Of a stretch of 64,000 bases of DNA, positions 11,394 through 22,615 are shown one piece after another. The translations under genes were made by a program, and so were the position numbers. Every line of letters begins with the position of its first letter. Positions within the stretch are counted from its first letter, which is position 1. Under the pieces are notes generated by a model. The model did no database searches and was not told where the DNA came from. It worked only from the letters and a program-made list of their open reading frames with translations. Origin of the DNA: Leptodactylus fallax (Eukaryota > Chordata > Amphibia > Anura > Leptodactylidae); assembly GCA_947044405.1 (NCBI GenBank), contig CAMRHE010000063.1, positions 4,824,501 to 4,888,500 of the forward strand, read 5' to 3'.

Positions 11394-12020
11394 TACTGTG
11401 ACATAACTGTGTTTATTATCCTTGTCCTATGACACCACTGTGTGTGTGTTATCCCTGTACTGTGACATAACTATGTGTATTATCCCTTTACTGTGACATC
11501 ACTGTGTTTATTATCCCTGTACTGTGACATCACTGTCTATATTATCCCTGTACTGTGACATCACTCTGTTTATTATCCCTGTACTGTGACATCACTTTGT
11601 ATATTATCCCTGTACTGTGACATCACTGTGTTTATTATTCCTGTACTGTGGCATCCTTGTGTATATTTTCCCTCTACTGTGACATCACTGTGTTTATTAT
11701 CCCTGTACTGTGACATCACTGTGTGTGTTATCCCTGTACTGTGACATAACTATGTGTATTATCCCTTTACTGTGACATCACTGTGTTTATTATCCCTGTA
11801 CTGTGACATCACTGTGTATATTATCCCTGTACTGTGACATCACTCTGTTTATTATCCCTGTACTGTGTCATCACTGTGTATATTATTCCTGTACTGTGAC
11901 ATCACTGTGTTTATTATTCCTGTACTGTGGCATCCTTGTGTATATTTTCCCTCTACTGTGACATCACTGTGTTTATTATCCCTGTACTGTGACATCACTG
12001 TATGCATTATTATTGTGCAT
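11394..12020 (+). repeat. 31-bp minisatellite, array 2, with a 279-bp higher-order repeat
   Basis: About 20 units of 31 bp. Diagnostic variant units recur exactly 279 bp apart (9 x 31): 'acataactatg' at 11465 and 11744, and 'gcatccttg' at 11651 and 11930. The array was therefore enlarged by duplicating a nine-unit block. ORFs crossing it are an effect of the repeat. Confidence 0.92.
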
Positions 12021-12237
12021 TAAGGAAGTCCAAAATAATTGTAAACCTTCCATATTCTGAACTTGCTTCTCTGGGTGTTTCAAGGTGGAGTGGGAGCCAA
12101 TTTCAAGTGTTGCTATATAGTAAGCACCCTCTAGTGATGGTTCCCAATGACCCCAATTGTAACATATATCTAGTAATCGGCAGTTCAGACTGTTCTCTTA
12201 CTAAGCTGCATTGAATATTGAGCTGCACCTCCTCTAC
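12021..12237 (+). repeat. Duplicated flanks A and B, copy 2 (contiguous)
   Basis: Flank A (12021-12114) and flank B (12115-12237) are directly joined here, unlike copy 1 where 1.25 kb separates them. The join lies within 'tgttgctatatag'. Confidence 0.85.
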
Positions 12238-12393
12238 TCAGGCCAGTGACATCACGTTAATTGGTCACATGGCCATGCTTCAGCTCTCCTATTCAAATAA
12301 ATGGGGTTGAGTTGCAATACCAAGCACAGCCACTATACAGTGTAAGCAGTAAAGAGGCCACAAGAATCAATATTATAGTTCTGGATAACCAAT

Positions 12394-12543
12394 TTAAAGA
12401 GGTCTATCACCGCCACCACCAATTCCATCTCATTGCATCTTTCATTAGTCGCCGCACCACAAGTAGTCAATAAGATTTTGTTCTCTAGCCCCCACCATTC
12501 CTGGGCAATCGCTGCAGGTGGAGGTGGTGAGAGACCCCTTTAA
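12394..12543. mobile_element. Foldback MITE, family A, short 150-bp copy
   Basis: TTAAAGAGG at 12394 and CCCCTTTAA ending at 12543 bound an internally shortened copy. It retains 'caccgccaccaccaattcc' and 'ttctctagcccccaccattc' of family A. The TTAA is present on both sides, consistent with a 4-bp target duplication. Confidence 0.8.
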
Positions 12544-13815
12544 AGCACTTACTTTTAACTATTGCAGGGAAGGTCTTCTGTCTGAGCTCCACAATCTTCA
12601 TTCTCTTCTGCTTTGTAAATTTTTTTTTTTCTTATTCAAATTTTTATTGACATTTTTAACAAGTTAACATCTTGTATTTGGATACGCAGATCCAAGCAGA
12701 AAAGTCTGTGTTGTAAATGTGAAAACTGCTCTTATCGCTCAGTGCAGTTGTCAATTTTTGCCCGACCTCTGACCTTTTATGAGGTGGACATAGGCTACAG
12801 TTATGGAAACCTGTAGACACTAACCTGGGGGTACCAGTTGTGTACTGTGAACAATCATAATCTCTATCTAACCGTATCTTCCCATGCACGTCCATCATTT
12901 CCGTAATTCACCAGATGCCTAATAAACAAATAATGACTTCATCGAAAAGCAGAACAGTAATAATATGTCTCCGAAGGCAACCAGGGCTCTGGGTAGCCTA
13001 AAACTCTGGCTAAATCGGCTGTATGTGCTAATAGCCCAGGCCAGGTTGGGAGCACTTAGCATAAAATACATTTATTAAACTCATATCGGAAACATGAGAC
13101 GAGTCCTTGGAGCTGATCTGAGAGTTGTGCGAGAAAGACAGAGGAAAAAATTCCTAGCGGAACAGAGAAGCAGCGAGTGTAACCGTACCAGTGCACTTAA
13201 ATTGGCGAGCAGTGCTTAAAATAACCATGAAAGCCAAGCTTAAAAGATCCCTTATTAAATTCTCCAGCTACCCTGGCGGACATGACAAGGGAAACTGTTC
13301 TTGAATAAAGCAGTGCACCGCAAGCTTCATGTGGAATGCAGCCCTGGCTTTATCTGTCAATCACGACCCCCTGAACTATTCGGCTGCAGTTCACCCTCCA
13401 TATATCATATTTTACAGCCATGGAAAATGCATTCGGAGATTGGTCTCTGCTGTTTTTCCCCCTAAAGGCTCTGGTCACAGAGGTGGCTGAACGTATGTAC
13501 ATGGCTCTGTTTCCATGCCATATCATTTCTCTAGTGGACATGATAATCCATGCATGGAAGCATTGCACTAATGTTTATTGGCACATGGGTCTAGAAACAA
13601 GACTCAACAAGTCAAAGTCTATTTTTGAGTTACATTGAGCAGAGGTTTGACATATTGCAAACCACAGAAGGATTAAGTCATTGGAGCATAAGACATCAGA
13701 ACATTTGTTCATGGAGCATATGTGTATAATAAGGGTTTGGTTGTGGGATTTAGCTGCCTCAAAGTGAATGCCCAACTTTTATCATCATACAGTGTGTAGA
13801 GTCCAAATTTTATGC
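12544..13815. other. Unique sequence; candidate conserved non-coding segment at ~13040-13420
   Basis: No recognisable gene. Within 13040-13420 the sequence is repeat-free, moderately CpG-retaining and contains 'ttatctgtcaatcacgac', 'ccctggcggacatgacaa' and similar motif-like strings. It might be regulatory, but this is a judgement from composition only. Confidence 0.3.
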
Positions 13816-14342
13816 TTAAAAAAGTAACTAAACTTTATTTTTTTTTCATAAATCCATAGTGCAGGTAAAGGTAACAAACTTTATAATATACTTTATATAT
13901 GAAAAGTGCCTGTTTCTTCAATTTTTTCCAATTTCTGTCATTGATCAAATCTGTACAATAGAACTCTATGGAGAGGGGAGGGGAAAGAAAAGGAGAGCTC
14001 CTCAAGCAGATAAACATCAGCAATATATACAGACAATTCTTTTTCACAGCACAGCTGAGTTGTCAGGAATTACAATCCAGCCTTCTTCTGACAAAAATGA
14101 CACCTCCTATCTCTGTCTTTCTCCTTTATTTCTTCCACCCTCCCTTCTCCATAGAGCTCATTGTAATCTGAGACTGCTTGTGTTCCGAGTGCAGACTGAA
14201 GTTAATTAGATAAGAAGCAAAGACAGGAGAAATACATAAAGACACAGACACTTTTCTTTAGTGAAGAATTTAGCTAAGTTTGTTCCCATCACCTGCCCTA
14301 TAGATTTATGAAATAATAAATAAAATTTTACTTACACTTTAA
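13816..14342. mobile_element. TTAA-bounded foldback MITE
   Basis: The left end TTAAAAAAGTAACTAAAC at 13816 pairs with the right end 'aattttacttacactttaa' ending at 14342. TTAA flanks both sides. Inner segments ('cataaatccatagtgcagg', 'cctgccctatagatttatg') also pair. It shares segments with 1463-1975. The ORF-like runs inside are not meaningful. Confidence 0.75.
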
Positions 14343-14430
14343 TATTTCTTTATAGTGGTCAGAAATTTGTGGTTTGTGATACAGAGCTTCAAATACCCTG
14401 CCTAGATGCAGATTTCAAAGGAAACTTTCT

Positions 14431-16590
14431 GCAATGCTGCAGCCATCACTGGAAGGAGCTGAAGACATGCACCCAGTACTAGAAGTAGCTCAGGACCTGC
14501 AGCCAGCACTATAAGGAGCTTAGGACCTGCAGTCAACACTAGAAGGAGCACAAGATCTGCAGCCTTCGCTAGAAGGAGCTCATGACCTACAGCCAGTACT
14601 AGAATGAGCTCAGGACCTGCAGCCAGCACTAGAAAGAGCTCAGGACCTGCAGCCAGCACTAGAAAGAGCTCAGGACCTGCAGCCAGCACTAGAAGGAGCT
14701 CAGGACCTGCAGCCAGTACTAGAAGGAGCTCAGGACCTGCAGCCAGTACTAGAAGGAGCTCAGGACCTGCAGCCAGCACTAGAAGGAGCTCAGGACCTGC
14801 AGCCAACACTAGAAGGAGCTCAGGACCTGCAGCCAACACTAGAAAGAGCTCAGGACCTGCAGCCAGTACTATAAGGAGCTTAGGACCTGCAGCCAGTACT
14901 TTAAGGTGCTTAGGACCTGCAGCCAGTACTATAAGGAGCTTAGGACCTGCAGTCAACACTAGAAGGAGCACAAGATCTGCAGCCTCCGCTAGAAGGAGCT
15001 CATGACCTACAGCCAGTACTAGAATGAGCTCAGGACCTGCAGCCTTCACTAGAAGGAGCTCATGACCTACAGCCAGTACTAGAATGAGCTCAGGACCTGC
15101 AGCCAGCACTAGAAAGAGCTCAGGACCTGCAGCCAACACTAGAAGGCGCTCAGGACCTGCAGCCAGCAAAAGAAGGAGCTCAGGACCTGCAGCCAGCACT
15201 AGAAGGAGCTTAGGACCTGCAGTCAGCACTAGAAGGAGCTCAGGACATACAGCCAGCACTAGAAGGAGCTTAGGACCTGCAGTCAGCACTAGAAGGAGCA
15301 CAAGATCTGCAGCTAGCACTAGAAGGAGCTCAGGATCTGCAGCCAGTACTAGAAGGAGCTCAGGACCTGCAGCTAGCACTAGAAGGAGCTTAGGACCTGC
15401 AGTCAGCACTAGAAGGAGCTCAGGACATACAGCCAGCACTAGAAGGAGCTTAGGACCTGCAGTCAGCACTAGAAGGAGCACAAGATCTGCAGCTAGCACT
15501 AGAAGGAGCTCAGGATCTGCAGCCAGTACTAGAAGGAGCTCAGGACCTGCAGCCAACACTAGAAAGAGCTCAGGACCTGCATCCAGTACTATAAGGAGCT
15601 TAGGACCTGCAGCCAGTACTATAAGGAGCTTAGGACCTGCAGTCAACACTAGAAGGAGCACAAGATCTGCAGCCTCCACTAGAAAGAGCTCATGACCTAC
15701 AGCCAGTACTAGAATGAGCTCAGGACCTGCAGCCTTCACTAGAAGGAGCTCATGACCTACAGCCAGTACTAGAATGAGCTCAGGACCTGCAGCCAGCACT
15801 AGAAAGTGCTCAGGACCTGCAGCCAACACTAGAAGGCGCTCAGGACCTGCAGCCAGCAAAAGAAGGAGCTCAGGACCTGCAGCTAGCACTAGAAGGCGCT
15901 TAGGACCTGCAGTCAGCACTAGAAGGAGCTCAGGACATACAGCCAGCACTAGAAGGAGCTTAGGACCTGCAGTCAGCACTAGGAGGAGCACAAGATCTGC
16001 AGCTAGCACTAGAAGGAGCTCAGGATCTGCAGCCAGTACTAGAAGGAGCTCAGGACCTGCAGCCAACACTAGAAAGAGCTCAGGACCTGCAGCCAGTACT
16101 ATAAGGAGCTTAGGACCTGCAGCCAGTACTATAAGGAGCTTAGGACCTGCAGTCAACACTAGAAGGAGCACAAGATCTGCAGCCTCCACTAGAAGGAGCT
16201 CATGACCTACAGCCAGTACTAGAATGAGCTCAGGACCTGCAGCCTTCACTAGAAGGAGCTCATGACCTACAGCCAGTACTAGAATGAGCTCAGAACCTGC
16301 AGCCAACACTAGAAGGCGCTCAGGACCTGCAGCCAGCAAAAGAAGGAGCTCAGGACCTGCAGCCAGCACTAGAAGGAGCTCAGGACATACAGCCAGCACT
16401 AGAAGGAGCTCAGGACATACAGCCAGCACTAGAAGGAGCTTAGGACCTGCAGTCAGCACTAGAAGGAGCACAAGATCTGCAGCCAGCACTAGAAGGAGTT
16501 CAGGACCTGCAGCCAGCACTAGAAGGAGCTCAGGACCTGCAGACAACACTAGAATGAGCTCAGGACCTGCAGCCTTCACTAGAAGAAACT
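14431..16590 (+). repeat. 30-bp minisatellite, ~72 units, with 510/690-bp higher-order repeats
   Basis: 72 consecutive 30-bp units, with no length change seen; 14641-14670 is a typical unit. Units at both edges are the most divergent. The block 15001-15690 (23 units) equals the block 15691-16200 (17 units) plus an internal tandem duplication of six units (15181-15360 repeated as 15361-15540). A third block begins at 16201. Because 30 is a multiple of three and the unit lacks stops in some frames, long ORFs arise on both strands. The longest is 725 codons on the minus strand (16579-14402) and reads as a leucine/valine-rich decapeptide repeat. I treat it as a non-coding array. Confidence 0.97.
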
Positions 16591-16622
16591 AGTGTGTCAT
16601 TTTGTGTGACATAAACTTGATT

Positions 16623-17046
16623 TTAAAGAGGACCTTTCATGTCCTCTGTGATTAAGAGTGTTATATGAAATTGCGCTGAATTCATCAGACTTTCAGTTGT
16701 GCAGGTATGTGTCCTGTTGCCGTTAGTTTTGGCTACCAATAACACTGCCCTATCAGAGGGGCCGGCCTTACAGCTCAGCGTCATCCCTGAGTGGTGATAA
16801 ACCACTAGCTATAGAAGTGTACCATTATGGGGACTATAGAAGTGTACTATAGAAGTGTACCATCATGGGGACGTTACTCACCACCCAGCGATGACATTGA
16901 GTTGTGAGGCTGGGACCTCTGACAGTGCAGTGATATTGGTATTGAAACTAACGGCACCAATATCTCTGAAACCAGGGCAGATACTGGTAAACTGAAAGTG
17001 CGCTGAATTCACTCCCTATCTTAGAGGAAATGAAAGATTGTGTTAA
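16623..17046. mobile_element. Foldback MITE, family B
   Basis: The left end TTAAAGAGGACCTTTCATG at 16623 and a decayed right end ('gaggaaatgaaag' ... TTAA at 17043) enclose pairing segments, including 'gttagttttggctaccaata' against 'attgaaactaacggcac' and 'gtgcgctgaattcact' against 'attgcgctgaattcatc' in inverted orientation. A short duplication around 'tatagaagtgtacca' lies at 16812-16866. A second copy is at 39906-40111. Confidence 0.7.
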
Positions 17047-18010
17047 TTAGGTTGTATGTAAACGGAATGCAAGCACTAAGGTGCCAAAAAAACAATAAAC
17101 AGAAGCCAATTAGAAAGTCAGAAAAATATGATGTGGCTCTTTAAGGAATAATTAATGTCAAGGTTCTATGTAAGGTGCCGGGAAGGTCCAGGTGTTAAAC
17201 TGGATCCTCTGTCATAACACAGTGTAACCAGAAAGATTAATTATACTCCAGCATGAATGTAATCCCAACCTGAAGAAAATAACATGGTAAGCAGAATACA
17301 AGGTGATGGTATCACAGAGGTTAGTAACTGGAAGGCGGCTCTCTACATACAAGACACTTTAATGTGTGACACAAAGAAATTTATTTTATATCTAAGAGCT
17401 TCAAGTGCCGGTTTGGACTTGGCCACCAGAATACAGAGGAACCTCCTGTAGGCTAAGGCTCTGAGCAAAAGAGAATCCCATTTGGAGATGACTTTGGAGT
17501 CAACCTTTTTCTACTGGGATCTGTTTTTTGATGAAAATGAGATCTTATTGAGGACATGTTCTGTGTGTACAATGATAACAACAAAGGTTGTGATGCCATT
17601 AAAGATGGATGCACACATGTTCTTTATAGAGGGATTGTGGCCAGAATCATCTTGGTGGGTCTTAGGATCCCCACGATCTGGATATTTGTTGGATATTTTT
17701 GACAATTATTTAGGGCTTGTCTTCTACCTATACTTGAAAGGACATTTATCACTTATCCATGTGGTTATTTTTGTCGACCCTATAGTCATTGAATAGGACA
17801 GTGGCGAATATGGGAACAGGGGACTCCAGACCCCTATTCAAGTGGTTGTGGGGGTAAGTAAATATTATTGGCTGGACAACCCCTTTTAAGTACAGGCATC
17901 TATAAAATCTAGTAGAAAAGAGTATGTAGAGCACCTGCTGGATGGCCCTCAGCATCGACGTTCGGACCCTCTTAGTTCTCTATAATGTAGGTATGGCTGG
18001 TACTTTGGGG
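17047..18010. other. No gene recognised; TTAA-type MITE remnant at ~17740-17890
   Basis: The stretch ending 'ggctggacaaccccttttaa' at 17889 has the right-hand terminus of the GGGGTTGTCC class of TTAA elements; its left side is unclear. The ORF at 17482-17796 overlaps this remnant and matches no known protein. The rest is featureless. Confidence 0.35.
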
Positions 18011-18436
18011 GAAAAGACCATCTTTCAATATCTGTCCTCCGATCAGTGTTGGCATTAGATGATGTAGAAGCAGCACTTAAGAGTAGCCCCAAGCCAAATC
18101 TGTTCAGTAACACAGTGGATCCATACCCAGGGCATATTACCTAGGATTTATTATCAATATCAGATCATTGTGATCGACATCCCCTCCGATCAGCTGATAC
18201 CGCAAGTCTATACAATGGATATACAGCCCTTCCTGATTACAGTAACCCAGCCTGGCCACTTCACAGTGTATGGGGCCATGTGCTTTGGTTTTGTCTATTG
18301 TCTGGATGGATTACCTGTCCATCAGGAAAAGGGGGTCTGTTAACCCCTGTTTAACATAGTGTGGTTGCTGCTGAAAGATAGGACCTGGGCTCACCAGACA
18401 TTTATGGGATGTCCCTTAGCAAAAAACCCCTTTAAG
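18011..18436. repeat. Degraded MITE of the family-D type
   Basis: Contains 'gatcgacatcccctccgatcagctgatacc' style sequence near 18170-18205 (shared in outline with 49672-50030) and ends in 'cccctttaag' at 18427-18436. Boundaries are approximate. Confidence 0.45.
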
Positions 18437-19110
18437 ATGTAACAGCACAATGTAACACCTGCCAAAAAATAAATATGTAACATATTTTTTTAAAGAATTT
18501 TTTCTACGTTCTGTCATGAAAGCTTACTAGTCTTTTGGTCTAGCAGGGGCTGAAAATTGAAAATCATGACATCATAATTTTGACAGGAAATTAAGAATTT
18601 TTCATGCGCTGAGATACATGTGTCAGTGTCAATTTAGTGTCATATTACCACCGTCTGTTTTTTGACACTTCTCAAAGACCTGGATATCACAGAATCAGAG
18701 CTAGGAATATTACTGTCAAGATAAGATTGGTGAAAGTGCTGTTTTCTTTATCCCAATATGTAGGTGTCTATCTCCTCTTCCATCTCTTCATGAAGGTGGA
18801 TTTTACGGAGCCAGACAGTAAACATGGAGGCTTAGACAACCAAACAATTCATAGGAGATTGTAGTATACTGGAGGAAAAACATATTGATGGAGACTACGG
18901 AGAATGGACGGGGTCATAGGTTCAGTATGGTGGGACTTTTGTTATTGAGGTCAGAGGGTTGTAGATTTTCAGAAAGAAGATTTTAGGCAACTGCAACTTT
19001 ACCTGTCACCTCTCCTGACATGTCTGTCTAGTAACTACTAGTATTCCCCATAATATAGCAACTTTATAAGTCTCTATATTGCTATTCCTCCTAGAAATTT
19101 ATAAATAAAT
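18437..19110. other. No gene recognised
   Basis: AT-rich sequence with no convincing ORF, repeat or inverted structure. Confidence 0.3.
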
Positions 19111-19199
19111 GAACAACTTGGTATCTATCCATCCATCTATCTGTCTATCTATACAAAACACAAAATTCAGACAGCACATCCCAGTGTGAACAGGTGCAA

Positions 19200-19730
19200 G
19201 CTGCTATAGCAGTAATACAAATACAACAATTACAGCAGCGCTCTGTATACCGCACCTAGTCCTATATAAATGGAGCTGTTTATACTATCTATACATATAA
19301 ATGTGAGGTTCTTTGTATACATGATTGTAAAAGCCCATCTGCCATGACAAGGCGACCTAAAACACACAACTTCTGGACCAGAATAGGTCTACAGTGTGAA
19401 TAAAGGGCAAGTAGGATCCAGAGTCATGCTCCATTTCAATTAAAATGGCCTTGGGTCTAGGAGGGGTATGTTTTAGTGTATGGTCCATCCGAATGAGGTC
19501 GCCTTGTCATGGCAGATAGGCTTTTACAAACTTGATTAATCATGTATACGAAGAACCTCAAATTTCTATGTGTAGATAGTAACTAATGTACAGATAAGAT
19601 AGTAGCTATTAGTAATACATTTAGATGTACTGTATAACAAATAGCAGCAATGCATTCAGCTCTCTTTATATAGGTTTTGGTGCAGTTTACAGAGCGCTGC
19701 TGTAGTTTTTGTATTTATCCGTCTATCTAT
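19200..19730. repeat. Nested palindromes, ~0.5 kb
   Basis: An inner inverted repeat pairs 'gaggttctttgtatacatga' ... 'ccatgacaaggcgacct' (19310-19370) with 'aggtcgccttgtcatgg' ... 'cgaagaacctc' (19496-19560). An outer pair joins 'acagcagcgctctgtata' near 19230 with 'acagagcgctgctgta' near 19689. The outer arms are more diverged than the inner ones. Confidence 0.75.
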
Positions 19731-19732
19731 CT

Positions 19733-19920
19733 AAAAACAAAATCCAGGCAGCGCTCCAACAAATAGTGAAAAAATGTAGGTACTTATTCTCAACATTTCA
19801 GTCACTAGAGCTGTTCTCAAGCAACTTTCTCTAGTGACTGGCGCTGAAATGTTATATGGGTGAATTAAGTACCTACATTTGTTTCACTATATGTTGGAGT
19901 GCTGCTTGAATTTTGATTTT
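19733..19920. mobile_element. Palindromic element between TATC tracts, copy 1
   Basis: The ~58-bp left arm starting 'aaaacaaaatccaggcagcg' pairs with the right arm ending 'ggagtgctgcttgaattttg'. The loop contains 'acatttcagtcactagagc' and 'ctctagtgactggcgctg', themselves inverted. TATC repeats lie directly at the left edge. Confidence 0.8.
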
Positions 19921-20176
19921 GGATTTCTGTAGGAATTTTGGGTGCTTCCTTGGGACTAGCACCCATCCATCCACCCAATTTGTATGTATGTATGTATGTA
20001 TGTATCTATCTATCTATCTAAAAAAATACAATAAATGCAGGTCACTCCGCACACAACACAAGGGGCATATGAAAACCCTAACGGGCACTACTCATGTAGT
20101 TAAAAACACCGAATATGATCTACAATTTAGAGGTTCTTTGTTATACACATTTGATCAAACAGTATCTATCTATCTA

Positions 20177-20207
<31 letters not shown>

Positions 20208-20279
20208 CCAAATAAGGACAGCACCAGTAGGGAAAATGGGTGCTAGCCCAAGGAATAGGCTATATTCCAGGACAATATC

Positions 20280-20461
20280 CACAAAAAAAACAGGCAGCAC
20301 TCTACAGGTCAAGTGAAAAAATAGTGTAGTTTATTGCCTCATAATCTGCAACGTTTTGGCTCACACTGAGCCTTTTTCAAGCTTGAGTATGCGGAGTATG
20401 AGGCAAAAAACTACCTCACTATTTTTTCACTTGACCTGTGGAGTGCTGCCTGGTTTTTGTG
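20280..20461. mobile_element. Palindromic element between TATC tracts, copy 2
   Basis: Arms of about 55-65 bp: 'aacaggcagcactctacagg' at 20290 against 'ctgtggagtgctgcctgg' ending near 20453. The loop carries 'gcaacgttttggctcacact' followed by 'gagcctttttcaag'. It shares the 'ccaggcagc(g/a)ctcca' arm motif with 19733-19920. A TATC tract follows immediately on the right. Confidence 0.8.
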
Positions 20462-20718
20462 TATCTATCTATCTATGTATCTATCTATCTATCTATCTAT
20501 GTATCTATATGTAGCCATTCTCTCTATCAATCCATTCTATCTATCTTTATAATAATCTACTATCGATCGATCATATCTTTATATTGATCTACTATCTGCC
20601 CATCATATCTATCTTCTGTGTTTATATCTATTGTTATTTATCTATCTACTATCTGTCTATTACATAGCCAAAAAGTCTCATATTATCTATGCCTGTTTAT
20701 CTACCATATCTATCTATC

Positions 20719-20879
20719 TAGGGGTGCAGAGGTAGCAGTCACTACTGGGCCCTGGAGCCTGATCAGGATCCAAAGATCCCTCTGCCACATAAAATATAAC
20801 ACTATTCTAAATGTCAGAAGTTAGATAGGGCCCCATTACAGATTTTGCTTTCGGACCCAGGAGTTTCAGACTATGCCTG
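20719..20879 (+). mobile_element. hAT-like MITE remnant, left end lost
   Basis: Contains 'ggggtgcagaggtagcagtc' and 'ctactgggccctggagcc' at the left and ends 'cagactatgcctg' at 20867-20879, whose reverse complement CAGGCATAGTCTG is a plausible hAT end. The expected left terminus is missing; the left border is the TATC tract, so no target duplication can be read. Confidence 0.5.
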
Positions 20880-21420
20880 GTGTTAATATAAACTATGGAC
20901 TGACCAGTTATCTTCCTACCTTGCAATGACCTAGACATTGATACTGCGTTGCGCGAGATGTAGGTTTAGGCGGTTGCTCTGACAACCTTGTACATTTAGC
21001 CTTTTTATGGAACATGATGTCCGGTCAGTTAAAAACCTGAGAAGGGATTTGTGACAGAACATCATGAATAGTGATATTTATGTATCCAGAGCCGTACAAT
21101 TTCTGAATAAAATCATTTAAAATGCCACAAAGTATCCCATCTTCCTGCTGTCTGTCCTCTGCAGCGATGGTGAAGGTGCCCTGTCTGAGAAAGCGGGATT
21201 GATTGAATTTGTACAAGGAAATATGAGAAGAGCAAGGAGGAGATTACTCTGAAAGACATCGCTCATCTCAGAACTTACCCAACTAAATGTTACAGCAGAA
21301 CTTTGTGCGTGTCTGTGCTGGGCAAAGGGAATGGAAGAAAGAAAATGATAAAAAGCTAGTTTCATCCAGATATTACTCCAATCCACTGATTCTAAGGATC
21401 AGCCCAGGAGATCCTATAAG
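20880..21420. other. No gene recognised
   Basis: Mixed-composition sequence without a supportable gene or repeat, leading into the pyrimidine-rich region. Confidence 0.3.
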
Positions 21421-21701
21421 ATATTTACCCTTTCATCCTTTCTTCCCCATCCAAGCATTTATAACACTTTTCTTTCTTCCTAGTCCCTTTCAGTCTTCCC
21501 CCCTTTCCTTTTTTCTTTACATAATTCCTTTTTCTTTTCCCTTTCTTACATTTCCTCTTCCCTTTCCCATTTACCTTTCTTTCTCTTTTCGTTCTTTCCC
21601 ACATCTTGCTTTCTCGTTTTTCTTTTATTCCTACCCCTGCCCCAACCTAGCATTTATAGCACCTAAACTATGTTTTGCAGTTCCCTTCCGTTCACTTCCC
21701 C

Positions 21702-21743
<42 letters not shown>

Positions 21744-21746
21744 CTT

Positions 21747-21793
<47 letters not shown>

Positions 21794-22372
21794 GCTTCCC
21801 TTTCCATTCAACAAAGTATATTCTAAATTTTGGATCATTATTTTCTCTTTTTTTTTTCATTCGTTCTTTCTTCTATCCTTTCTTCTTTACTTCCTCCTTT
21901 GAAGTGTATGTTGGCAAGTTGGTAGAGACAAAAGACCAAGTCTTCCTGCCTACCCTCTTCCTATTTTTCCCCCTTTTTTTTTTTTTTGTCAAGTTTTTTT
22001 CATATTCCCTTTCCCAGTTCTTCTTCCTTCCTTCCTTCCTTCCTTCCTTCCTTCCTTCCTTCCTTCCTTCCTTGAAGTGTGTGTTGGCAAATAATCATGA
22101 AGACCTGCCCTTCCTCCATTTCCCTTCCTTCTTTCCTCCCTTTAACCCTTCCTTCCTCCTTCTTGTCCCCCCCTTTTCTGTATATTCCCATTCCCTCGTT
22201 TCTCTCTTTCTTTCTGTCTTTCTTTCAATATTTTATTCCTTTTTCCCTTCCTTGAAGTTTTTGTTGGAAAGTTGGTCAAGAAGAAAGATCAGCCCTTCCT
22301 CCCTTACTTCTTTCTTCTCTTCCTCCTTCCTTCCGTCTCGTTTTCGCTTTTACTTTATGTTCCCTTCTCCAC

Positions 22373-22443
<71 letters not shown>

Positions 22444-22615
22444 TTCTCTCTCTCTCTCTCTCTCTCCCTCCCTCCCTCCCTCCCTCCCTTCCTTCCTTCC
22501 TTCCTTCCTTCTTTCCTAACTTCTTTTCTCCATTCCTCTCTTCTTTCCTCCTTCCTTCCTCCCTCCCTTCCTTATTTCTTTCCTCCCTCCCTTGCTCCCC
22601 AGCCTAGCATTCATA
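21421..22615 (+). repeat. Polypyrimidine tract, ~1.2 kb, with a ~177-bp periodicity
   Basis: The plus strand is almost entirely C and T. Simple runs are (CTTT)n at about 21708-21745, (TC)n at 21751-21789, (CTTC)n at 22025-22073, (CTTT)n at 22375-22444, (TC)n at 22445-22467 and (CCCT)n/(CCTT)n from 22467 to 22511. A mixed-sequence motif around 'gaagtgtatgttggca' recurs at 21901, 22074 and 22254 (173 and 180 bp apart), so the tract is partly built of a larger decayed tandem unit. ORFs of up to 339 codons here are pure low-complexity Ser/Leu/Phe and I do not regard them as genes. Confidence 0.95.

Larger units (their letters stand above)
19111..20720. repeat. TATC/GTAT microsatellite cluster interspersed with palindromes
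   Basis: (TATC)n tracts occur at about 19123-19152, 19721-19733, 19981-20022 (with a GTAT part), 20161-20206, 20461-20512 and 20705-20720. Between them lie three or four palindromic modules whose ends abut the tracts. The clearest two are listed separately. Part of the 20022-20160 segment repeats the 'gaggttctttgttatacaca' motif of the nested palindrome near 19305. Confidence 0.85.

Noticed and set aside
14402..16579. 725-aa leucine/valine-rich protein on the minus strand
   Set aside because: It lies wholly in a 30-bp tandem array; a stop-free unit whose length is divisible by three creates it automatically, and similar long frames exist on the plus strand. Kept as a finding to test, not as a gene.
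14431..16590. CRISPR-like regular 30-bp repeats
   Set aside because: Units are directly adjacent with no spacers and the genome is clearly eukaryotic. The same applies to the 31-bp arrays.
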